From Microplitis mediator (taxonomy: Eukaryota > Arthropoda > Insecta > Hymenoptera > Braconidae): 64,000 nt of DNA. The number at the start of each line of letters is the position of its first letter. Positions within the stretch are counted from its first letter, which is position 1. Of this stretch, positions 13,401 through 25,400 are shown in pieces. The notes beneath the pieces are model-generated. The model saw only the letters and a list, made by a program, of their open reading frames with translations. It ran no database searches and was not told the DNA's origin. Position numbers and translations under genes: made by a program. The stretch is from positions 4,278,001 to 4,342,000 of the forward strand of contig NC_079970.1 of the NCBI RefSeq assembly GCF_029852145.1, written 5' to 3'.

Positions 13401-16400
13401 CATTACTATTTGTACTAATTTTTGTAATTAAGTATAAATAAATGAACAAATAAATAAATAAATCATTAGAAGCTCATTAATAAACGAAACATAAAATTAT
13501 AAATAGATTAATTTTTACATAAAAAATTTAATAGAATTTTAAATTAACAATTGGTTCGTCGGTCTGTTCGGAAGACTACTCGTCACGTAAATACATAAAA
13601 TTATAAATATCCAATTAATTGATTAATTTCGTTTTCATTAAAATTCGTTTTTTAATATATTTATAAAAAAAAATTAATATTGTTATATTTTAATACTTTT
13701 TTTCCTGACATGCGCAGTTGAGTCATGCAATTTTAGTTTGACGAACTATTTTTACCTCCAAAAATTAAAAATAGATATTTCCTTTAGTTAAAAAAAAAAC
13801 AATAATAATAATAATAATAGTAGATCGCATAAATAAACATATGGTAATTGTAAAAATTATTGAATTGAGATGAGGCAGCCAGACGACTTAAATTCAAGGC
13901 AAATGAATATATATACCAGTAGGTGTATAAACATTAAAACGTTGCCAGAAATTAACGTGCCTCTGAATAAATATTTGTCCCTCTACACTTGTGTGTGCAC
14001 GTCGTCACATTCGTCGTATCTTTTGACAGCCACGAACTTGTACCTTTAAATCTCGACTAAATTTTTTTTAATATTTATCTCTATTTTCGTATTAAATTCT
14101 AAAAATTTCCACACAAGACTCAAAAATATTTATATATTTATTTAACATAAATTGTCTATTGATTTTAAATCAAAATAATTATTTAATACAAATAACAAGG
14201 AAATAGTCTGGAGTAACGTCAAGAGGACAAGGGACAGAGATATATTTTTAAAAATATATTTAAATTTCTTGTCATTTATTGAAAATACTTGAATATTAAA
14301 TTTACATCTATTCAATTTCATCTGTCAATTTTCTTATGCATGTGATTGTTTAATTCCCCCAGGCTTTTATAAGCAACTTCCAGAGCCAGTTTCCTCAGAA
14401 GCATGTAGAAGATTGCAGTACAGACGTAAGAGTGACAGCGTGAAACGTCGAGTTCGTGAAAAGTTTCTCAACATCTGGTGAGTAACTTTAATCCAGATGA
14501 ATGTTTTGATATTACGTTTAAGTATAAAATTAACTGTAAATTTTCCATCGTTACTATTACACACAATATATGTAATACGTGCATACAAACATACTCACAC
14601 GTATAGATGTGTGTGAAAATGAAAACCCGATGATATGGCTCGGAGCTAAAAGAGAAATGAAAATTATCCGCTCCATCTCTAACAGGAAAGTTTTAATGGA
14701 ATAACAAACCAAAGACTATATTATTTATATTACGTCACTCATTTCCTTTTAATCATGGCGAGTATAAATAATGATATTTTATCTCAATGTCTATTTAAAT
14801 AACAATCCCATTTTTTAATTTAAATCATTTTTATGTTGTTCATTAACATACAACACATGCAGTGTCAAAAATTTTTGGAGTGAACGCGGATTAAATCCGG
14901 AGCGGATGACTGTTTTTTTTATTGAATCGGAGTAAATGCGGATTTAAATAAAATCCAGACCACTCCGAAATCACTCATTAAAAAAACTCCCTATTTAGGG
15001 GAGACCGGGACGCTACGGCCGCCCTCAAAAATTTTGTAAAAAAATTTTTTTTCCATTTTTGGTGAAAATGATACCTCTGATGTTTTAAAGATATTTTAAG
15101 CTGATCTGCGATATCTGGGGCAAAATGGATCACCAAAAAGAAATTCGCTACAGAAAAACGTTTTTTTTTTTTAACTAAAATGAATTGAAAAATTTATTGA
15201 TTAAATCTCTTTTAGGTCAATAGATTATATTGTGGTTAAAATCAAAATGTATATCAGCTAAATAAATTTTTTTTTAATAAATGTGAAGTCCATGGGATTA
15301 TAAAGGTATGGAAATAGTATATTTGTGGTTACAATATTTTTTTTCAATAAAAAGAAAACAAAAATTTGTTTAAGCTTTTTTTGGAGAGGACCGTCGTGCC
15401 CCAGAAAAAAATTTTTTTTTTAGTTTTTGTAAAACCTTAATGGATTTGCTTGAGAAAAGACTAAATTAGATTGACCTATAGATTGAGAGCCATAAAAAAT
15501 AATTACCGGCTTAAGGGGACTGTCGTGCCCCGGTCTCCTCTATTTCGTATACGGAGTGATTTTAAAAAAAAACTCCGAGACTCCAAGTGATAGAGTGAAT
15601 TCGAATATAAATAAAATCCGTAATCACTTCGAATTCACTCCCGATTTTCTACAGAGTATTTAGTGACACAGCATCGGCTTTCTTCTAATCAATAACTAAT
15701 AATTTTAATTTCATCAATCAACTGATTAATAATCAACAACTCATCGACTTTTAATTAAAAACTCTGCCTATTTTCGCTGGGATTTAAATTTAATCCAGGG
15801 TATTTATTTTTAATCCTGCTGTCAATATATTTTTTATATAAATTTAAATATTTTTATTTCACATAAATAATTGAATAAATAAAATAAATATAAATAATAT
15901 TAAATGATTGATTAGATGATACGGAATTTAAGGTTTAGTGTCGTGAGTATTATGGGTTGAAAGTGATTGAACGAATTCGTACAGTCGAGCATATAAACCG
16001 TCAATATATACATATATATATACAAGACAAATGGTTTTTAAACACTGATTGATTGAGTATAGTGAAAGACATTTGACAAGATCATTAATGACTACGAGAG
16101 AAAAAATATATATTTAATCTTTCTCATATATTTCTAGCCGAATGCAAAAGTTTAATAAAGATTTAATACTCGGATAATTATAACATCCCTCGGAAAATCT
16201 TAATCTCGATTTGCACAAGTTTTACTGACGTCATTCTGATCTGTCGGTTACTTAATGAGAGTTAACTTTTCTTTTATATTATTATTATTATTATTTAAGT
16301 TTTTTTCTGTGAATCTACTCCGTCTTCAATATTTGATTAATCTTTACCGGAAACAAAAGTTTAAAAATAAAGAAATTACTTGTGGAAGGAATATTTCCAG

Positions 16401-19400
16401 CAAGAAAAGATGAAAGAGTCTTGAAAATAGTGCGTCACAGGTTGAACACGACTATCGTTAAAGTCCTTCCGGATAGCAGTAGTGGCATATGAATTATTCA
16501 CGAGGCTACTGATGCATGAATAATAGAATGGAAGATTAGAGACATGAGTAAAAATAACAATGGAGATAGATTTTTAAAATATATTTTTTTTTATTTTTCA
16601 CATTCAAGTTAATAGTACTTTTTAAAATACTATTGCTATTAAAAAAAAACATCTTTTTATTTATTATATATTATTATTATTAGAATTTAAATCCACACTG
16701 TAAAAAATTAGCGGAGTGAACGCGGAGTAAATCCGGAGTGAATGCAAATTTAAATAAAATCAAAAAAGATCACTCTGCTGAAAAAAATTCCTTATTTACT
16801 CCGCATGCAGATCTATTTTTTTTTAACTCCGGAACTCCGAGTGAATTCACTCCCAATTTTTTACAGTTCTCTATACGTCGGCTTTCGTATTTATTTTTAC
16901 ACTGTAAAAAATCACCGGGGTGTCCAAGCGGTGTAGGTGTTAAAATCAGCGGTGTTAAATTTCAACACCGAAAGCGGTGTAAAAATAACGCCGCCGCCGG
17001 TGTAAATATTCTGTACCGGTGTTAAAAAAAAATCTCCGGTGTTAAAATAACGCCGCTGCCGGTGTAAATATTCTAGACCGGTGTTAAAATAACGCTGCCG
17101 TCGGTGTAGATATTCTTTACCAGTATTAAAATATTTTACTTTGTAAATATTTTCACTTACTCGATCACTATACACAGTAAAAAAATATTGTGTATTTGTG
17201 TCGAAAACGGTTTGTGTCAAAAATTGTAGTGTGTTAAACTAACAAAAAGTTTGTGTCACTTTATTTTGTAACATAAAAAATGCGTTATACACTCTTTATT
17301 AACACATTTTGTGTGGTACTGTGGATTCTTTGCGCCCTCTTGGGGCGATATTTTAACATAATCTTTGTGTTAAAAAGGGGTTACACAAAGTTTGTGTCAA
17401 AATTTCAACACAAATTTCGTGTCAACCGTTTTTAACACACAAACTGTGTTGATTTTACACAATATTTTTTAATGTGTACTTGTTAATAAATGATTTTTTT
17501 TATTAATTTTCATAAAGAACTGACATTTTTTGTGTTTTATAATCTTTAAAGTTAATACTCTAAGCGGACGCAGTTTATCCTGCTTTTACACCGGTATTAC
17601 TCCGCTTTTACACCGGTTACCTCGCTTTTACACCGATATTATTCCTTTTTTACACCGGTTTCCCCGATTTAACTCCGGCATTTTTAACACCGGTGAATTA
17701 CTCCTCCTACACCGGTGTAATTTTATTTTAACACTGGGCGGAGTTAAAATGAGTCCATTTATAACACCGCTCTTTTTACAGTGTACCATTAATTTTTCCA
17801 GTTACCAAAAATACTTTAATTTAAAAAAATTTCCAGTCATATATATTGTAGTAACTAATAACTTAAAATAACATTACTTATACTACAATGATAACACACT
17901 TAAAATAGAAATAATAACACCACAATTAACAGCAGTAAAAGAAACGGCAAGAGAGATATAATTTATTGATATACAGATGTATGCTGTTATGCTGTCAATA
18001 TATGACTGACTGACTCTAGTCGCGTTTCAATAAAACAAGAGAAGAAGGCATTTATTTTCTAGTTATTCAAATATTTCAAAAGATCAGTTTCACATTCGGT
18101 ACAATGTATATATCATTTAGAACGTATTTAAATTTTTATTTGATTAAACGACAGGCAATTGAAAAGCAATCATGAGGAAATACTAGAGAAGTACTCGAAA
18201 TAATTTATTAAATTGTACAGCAATAACTTTATCTCATTTTCCTATTTTCTCTTGTACAAGCTCTCAATTTATTATTGTTCATATAAAATACATTCTATGC
18301 TTAATCCCCGGCTTCACAGTCTCATTAATTTACGATCATTACTATTATATTTTAAACTAAACCGCGTTACAATAAATATATAAACAATTTACTCCAAAAT
18401 TTAATCGACAATTAAATAAATTTACGTATAAATTAATATATATATATTTATATATGTGTATGATGAATAACGAGTTTTAAAATAAGAGAATAAACTAATT
18501 CGTGGAGGCATGAAATCGATGGTAAATATTTAATGGGAAGAGTAAATAGAGATAATGATAAGGCTCAAACTTGATAAACAAGTTACGTAAAAAAGAAAAA
18601 TAAATTATCTGTACGTTTGAATGATTGGGAGTATTTTCTGATGTAAGCATTCATCTCTCGTATCATTTACGTTTGAAAAATTGTCATTGACGTATGAAGA
18701 CAATAATCTCTTTATGTTTGTCAAATAATAATGACGCAAATGAAAAAAAAATTCTCAGTTTATTACAACATACACGAGTGATTAAAATTATAATATATAT
18801 TATATATAAACTAATGATGAAATAGATGTCAACTGTTGAATAATCAACACGGATTATTAATCTGATTACAGGAAATTATCGATAGAATTACACGAACATG
18901 GGCTACATATTTCAATGACATCTATAATGGGATCAAAATGTATTCATGTAGTCAATTTGTTACCCAATATACTAAAATATTATCAGCTACTATGTTATTT
19001 AACCACATATCATTCATACATTTAAATTATATATATTTATATACAGTTATTATTTATTATTTATTACACTGTAAAAAATCCCAGTGAATTTCGATGATAC
19101 TAAAGTCAGCCGGTCTAATAATTTTTGGACTCGTTTTAAAATTATAAATTATAAAAAAAAAAATATTTTAAAAAATTGCACCTACAGTTTTTTTATTTTT
19201 CTACATGTGCAAATTTTTAGTTTTTATTTTTTTGTAATTGATTTAAAAAAAAAAAATCCGGAAATTTTGAATTGTCTGTTAACTTCAAGATCAGAGTTTA
19301 AAGTGGAGATAAATAACTTATATAAAATTTAAATGTAGCGAAAAAAACGATGCATGTATTTTTTGTGACTGACAATACATTGAGTCAATTGAAGAATTAC

Positions 19401-22400
19401 TGGAATAAAATTGAGGAGCACTTGAAACTGTATAAAAATGATGATAAGAGTCGTAAATTACTTCTACACTGTGAAAAATTCCCAACAAATTTTACTATGG
19501 GTGCACAATAACACCGGACTATAAGAAAACTGGTACAAAATTTACAAGTGTCCCATAGTAAACGTATGCGCATAGCCCTTATTAAAAGAAACGATTTAAA
19601 ACGATTAGAAAAAAAAAATTTTAAATACTTTTTAATGCTTTTGAATACGTTGAATACTTTTGAATCGCCCTTCTTATGGGCATTTAACATTGCAAATCGT
19701 TTCTTTTAATCAAGGAGGCCACAATCGTGTAGTCTGCGCATACGTTTATTATGGGACACTTGTAAATTCTGAATCAGTTTTCTTGTAGTCCGGTGTTACT
19801 ATGCACCCATGGTAAAATTTATTAGGAATTTTTTACAGTGTAGAAGTAATTTTTTAAAAATTTTTGGGGTGAACCGTTTTGCCCACCCGGTCCCGATTTA
19901 CCTCTATATTAGGGTGTCCGTTATTTACCAACTTGATTTGCGGTCAATAATTTTGCGATCAAAGTAAAAAAATCAAATAAATTACTACAAGTTTAACTTT
20001 ATCCTTGAATAACTTTTAAACCAGTAAATTTATCAAAAAATCATAAGAGACCTTTTTTGTAGAGCGTTTAATTTCCTACAAAAATATCTATCTTTCATCT
20101 CTGTATATTAACTTGCTTAGGAGGAAAAAAATTAAATGTAAAACGCGCCAAAGCCCTATGTTATTCAAATGGGAAATGTATTGTCTTTAGGGCACGGTTT
20201 AATATGAATATTAAGAGCTTATATGGGTCTGATAATTTTTTTTAGCTCATAAACAAAAAATTTAGCGGATGCTGCTCTAAATAAAATTAAGTTGGTAAAT
20301 AACGGACACCCTACCCTATATATACATAATGTTATAAATAGTTATTGGTTAGTGTAAATTTACAATTAGTTTGTCATTGAAATTCGGCAGGCTAATTAGT
20401 GGTTAATTATTGGATCCTGATGATCACCACAAGTGCTCGTGTATCGTAACATGCGTAGGCCAAGTACACCTACACATGCACACAATTCCTGATCCTTCTC
20501 TACTTGCTCTCTTGTTATGTCAAGTGGCCATGAATTTTCGCCCACAAACCACTTCACTTCCAGTTTCCACTATCGAACATTGTGATATTAATTTACACTC
20601 TAAACTTGAGTGTACCTGCATTGACAAATATCTATACACGACTCAAGTAATCAATTTAACTTTTTTATTTTTATTTCCACCCTTTACCCCATTTTTTAAC
20701 ATCATTCAATTAACTTTGCTTATGGAAATTTTTTTAGTATCAAATACAATCAATTTATTAAGGGACAAAAATTTTTTCATCGAAAATTTATGATCACGTC
20801 ATAAATCAATTTAGCTAGAAAAAAATCTATCATGATAATAAAAGTTTTTTCGATCGCGAGTTGCATGTATGTCCATATTAAAACTCCATTATTGAACAAA
20901 CTACGGCAGATTATTAATAGGCATCGATTATTAACATCAGCGCTGAATAAATTCATTGCAACCTTTATTACAATTAATCCGGATAACTTCAGCCTGTTAA
21001 GAAATAAAAATGATAGTTGATTCGCTTTAATTGATACTTATATACTTATATACCTACTTAAAGTTTAGTTACTGCGTTAAATGCCCGAGTTCTAGAGCAT
21101 TCACTCTAATCAACAGGTTTGGAACCCGCGGATACTTAATTAGAGTGAGAATAAAACCCAAATATATTTTTGAGGGTCCAAATTACTCTGTCAGGCCAAA
21201 GTCGCCTAGAGTCACTGTATTAATTAAAGTTCTATTTGAATTAGAATACAAATTTTTAATTAATTACCTCTTGGAATTTTATTAATTTAAAATTACTCTA
21301 AAAATTTTGTCTAAAATTTTTTTGCAATTTTTTTTCATGGTCAATTTTAGCAAAAAATTTTTACCACCTCCCCTAATTTTTTTTTTACACGATTTTATTT
21401 TCAAATCGAAAACAAAGTCATGAAAAAATTTTACGACTTCACAGAGCACAAAAATATCGATCTCTATTGCAATGTTGAAAATATCTCTATTCAACAAAAT
21501 AATGTGTTGGAATATTTTTGAAATATTCATGTAAAAGCTCTTTTCAATACGTACCAATAACAAACAAACATAAAAAAAAAAAAAAATTGAACTAAAAAAT
21601 AGTTAGTTGACTTGACAGAAAGTTTCTGATATTTATTCTGCGTTTGATTAAATTGAACAGGTAGCAAGTGATCGCATGTAAATGTTAATAAATATTGATT
21701 TTTTTTATGACTAATGTGTTTGCAGTCTGTCAATTAGAACAAAGACTGGCGGCAGTATCACATGCGCACAAGAATGTGGAAATATGTATTGTATGTGACA
21801 GTAGACAAAAAGATTATTAGAACGTGAATGAAAAGTCATGGATATAATGATCTGATCTTGAGTGAAAAAATTATTGTAGCATTACCCGCACTGTAATCAA
21901 TTATATTGATATCTCTATTATTACCATGCAACAATACCTAGAGAAACGTGCGACCCGATTGAGTTTTCAGTCTGCTCAAGGATGCATTATGAAAAATTCC
22001 GCATTGGAAAAATGGAACCGTAGAAACAAAACGTCAAAAAAAGAATTGATGGGAAATAGACGAAAAAAATTAAAAAAAAAAAAAAAAGCAGAGTAGAAAC
22101 GAGTAGAAAGAGCGAACGTACGTGTGTATCGAGCAATCATAAAAATTCGTTATGCATCGAGCGCTTGTCACAAATGGATGGCTTCCGTCTGTGATGCTCC
22201 TACTCCGTAGACTTTTATATGTATTTTTATTTTTATTTTTTTACTTCTATCTATCTCCATCATGTCTATTCGTCGCGATACTATCGACGACAAAATATTG
22301 CGAGTTACTATTGTGACACGACCCGGATCTATTGACAAAGATGGATTTATTTCCGCGAGCATAAGTGTTGTAAAGTTAAAAAAAAATCTAGATATAAATA

Positions 22401-25400
22401 TAAATAAATTTACACCTTTTATTTTTTATTAAATTCCTTTACTGATAAATAAATTACAAGTTTCATCACTTCCTCAATTTATTACTCGTCATTAACTCTC
22501 TTCATATATGTATATTTATATCTATATAATTATATTACCGTCCAGATTTATTTATCTTTATTACACTCAAGAGATATGACGGCGATGAAAAACACTGGAA
22601 TCCTGATTCCTGGCGCCATCACCCAAAAAAATTAATCCATCCGCGTCAGTAATAAATACCGCGCATTTATAAAAAAATTAAATTGTAAAAATAAAAATAA
22701 AATAAACAGGAGCCAGACCAAGAACAAGAAGCATCAAACAAAAAGTAATATTGAAGTTTATCCAGCAATTTCTTCTTTAACTGCTTCGTACACTATCTAT
22801 ATACATATGTGACCAGCAATTACGTGATTATCAACGTGCGTTGTAATTGTAAGATCCTCGGCCTTACACATTTCTTAAGTTATTTTTTTTGCTTTCTCTG
22901 CCTCCGTCTCGAGTCCTCTTTATCATCTTTACAACTTTGGAATTTATGGTAACTAAAAATTAAACAATAAACCTAGTCGATTAATTGTTTAAATTTAAAT
23001 TGTTCCCCACACCCTGAAAAAAATAATAACTATTAGCATCTTGCGATAGGGAGTGAGTGTCATATTGTGTGTGATAATCACTATCGTGCTTATATATGAA
23101 CCATTCACTTCTTGTAGAGTCATATTTTTTATTGCCGACAGTAATAATTACCATTTAGATAGTAGTAGGGGAGGGAGGGGCAATAGGGAGTACTTGAGAA
23201 AATACCAAGTTTTCGAGGACTCTAATACGCTAAGTATTTTTTTTTTAATGATATTCAAAGTAAATAGAAGAAATTTTCAGTTACCGTTGAAAAAAAAAAA
23301 ATTTTCATTTCTGCGGGCAAAGTGGGGTACCCCCTAAAAAAGGTAAAAAAAAAAAATTTCTGAATTTTAAACGAATTTGATTAAGTTGAATTTTTTTGTT
23401 TATCATAAAACTAACGTCATTAATATTTTTCAACTGACAATTGATTTTTGAAAAAGTTTACCAAATAAAATTCAAAGTAACGCTTAATTATATTTACAGA
23501 AGTGATTTTGGAATGTTTAAAAACCATTTAAAATATAAAATTCTTTTTTATCAAATTTTGGGGGTACCCCGTTTTGCCTACCCTACCCCCTTTACCCCCC
23601 TCCCCTATCCCTACCAAAAAAATCCATATGGGAATGCAGCCTATTTCGGATAGATTTCCATATGGTTCCCTAAAGGAATCCAGCATAGATTTATATACTT
23701 GTATATAGACATGAAAATTTAGATACCCCGGCTGCCCTGTTATGACAAAAGGACGTATCTCGAGATACGCTGTTTTGTCGTAACAAAGCTAAAAAGGTTT
23801 ATTTAGTGTCACTTAATAATAGGGTATCATCAAAATTTTACTAATTTAATTAATTATGCCAATAATATTGATCAAATGTGCGTATAAAAGAAATGAAAAA
23901 AAAACGTATCTTTTTTGCATTGGAAATCTAATTCTTCGAGTTAAAGCGTTTTGTCATAACAATTTCATCTATTTATCAAAATTAGCATTAGTTTCTTACG
24001 ATATAAAAAAACGTATCTCGAGTTACATCGTTTTGTCATAACAGAAATTAATTTTTCTGTTAAATTGTACTCAAATTCTGTTAAAACTTTAAACGCTATT
24101 TTCTCGAAACTATAATTTTTGAGATACGTCGTTTTGTCATGACAGGGCAGCCGGATTCTGTGTGTACCCGAAGATCGAAACGTTTTTCGCGCAACGAAAA
24201 TGAAAAAAATGTATGTAATTTGACTTCTTTAGAGTGACTTAAGGGGTAGTTCTGAGGGTTGGGGTGGCCTGCAATTTTCGGCCGACATACCAGCACCCAT
24301 GCCAAACATTTCAGAAATCTAGATCCAGTTAATTTTACACTTTTCATTTTATTTTTTTATTTTTGTTCCGCGTAAAACATTCTGATCTCCAAGGACATCG
24401 GATTCTACAGAAATTACTTATATAGAAACCCAGATTTTTGTATAAATTTCTCAGAAAGAAATCCATGTCCATCCAAGTTCTAGATGGGAATCCAGGTACC
24501 CAGTTTCCTATGGGAATCTAGATACCTATGGTTCCTTACATGGATTCTTAAATAAATCTATACTTTGCTTTATAGATTCCTATGCAATCCCACATGGATT
24601 TTTTTGATAGAGATTTCTTATATCAGTCATCTTGATAGGAAAAGTCTCTGGAAAATCTATATGGAAACTTTCAGTATTCTGATGGAATTAGACCTAAATC
24701 CAGACATTTTCGAGACACTCAGCCAGATAAATAGATAGATTTACATGTCTAAAACTTTTCGATAGTACTAATTTCTTTTTGTTTTTTTTTTGTAAAAATT
24801 TGTAAACTTCGCCACCTGAGATATAAATGATTATCATCTCGGATAAGAAAGTTAACATAAAAAGATGAGAGCCTTTCAAATGTAAATATGAAAATCTTTA
24901 AGAAAGGTCTGAACTTTTTTCTCTATCTCACTCAAGTCCACGAGCGGTTCTATCCTTGTTGCACTTGCGCACTAAACGGTAACTCTGCCCACGTTTCACC
25001 CTTGAACAAACCAAAATTTTTGAAAAATAAAAACCTAGATTGCTAGATTATAGAGCAATGCACTGAGCCTCGTTCTTGACTTTGCGTCTAGACAAAAGCT
25101 CGGTCAAAAATGACTATAAACTCTCCTTTAGATAGGACTTATTATCAGTTTTTTTTCAGCGTTTAAGATTTATTTAATAACTTCAATTAGCATAAACTTC
25201 TGAGTACATGAATAGAGATTAATTAGTTTCATAAAAGTATGTAGTATTTATATATGTATGTATATTTTCAGTGATGTATCAGTATCATCAAGTGTCCGTG
25301 AATGGCTCCGTTCTCCGGCATTTGACGCCCGACAGTGGGAAGATGAAGAGCTTTTGTTGATGTTACAAACGATGTTCGTTGAGTTGGAGTTGCCACAGAA

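Larger units (their letters stand above)
23614..24608. repeat. Degenerate foldback hosting two other elements
   Basis: CCAAAAAAATCCATATGGGA at left is mirrored by CCCACATGGATTTTTTTGA at right, with many inverted GGAATC/GATTCC words between. Elements at 23728-24154 and 24167-24396 sit inside it. Confidence 0.5.
14478..25271 (+). other. Pde9 intron 4 (10.8 kb), rich in nested MITEs
   Basis: The largest intron. It carries a dense set of inverted-repeat elements listed separately (14860-15655, 16696-16867, 16900-17783, 19455-19852, 19910-20313 and 23168-24608). Less AT-rich blocks at about 20400-20600 and 22100-22380 hold only weak open frames and no recognised protein. Sequence at 17790-19060 and 20700-23160 is otherwise unremarkable. 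Confidence 0.75.

Noticed and set aside
16912..17220. 102-codon frame with repeated Tyr/Phe/Arg words
   Set aside because: Translation of the CCGGTGT tandem repeats inside a MITE; no coding signal.
20410..20793. 127-codon frame in Pde9 intron 4
   Set aside because: It lacks an ATG at its start, becomes low-complexity hydrophobic towards the end, and does not fit Pde9 splice phases; kept only as a less AT-rich block.
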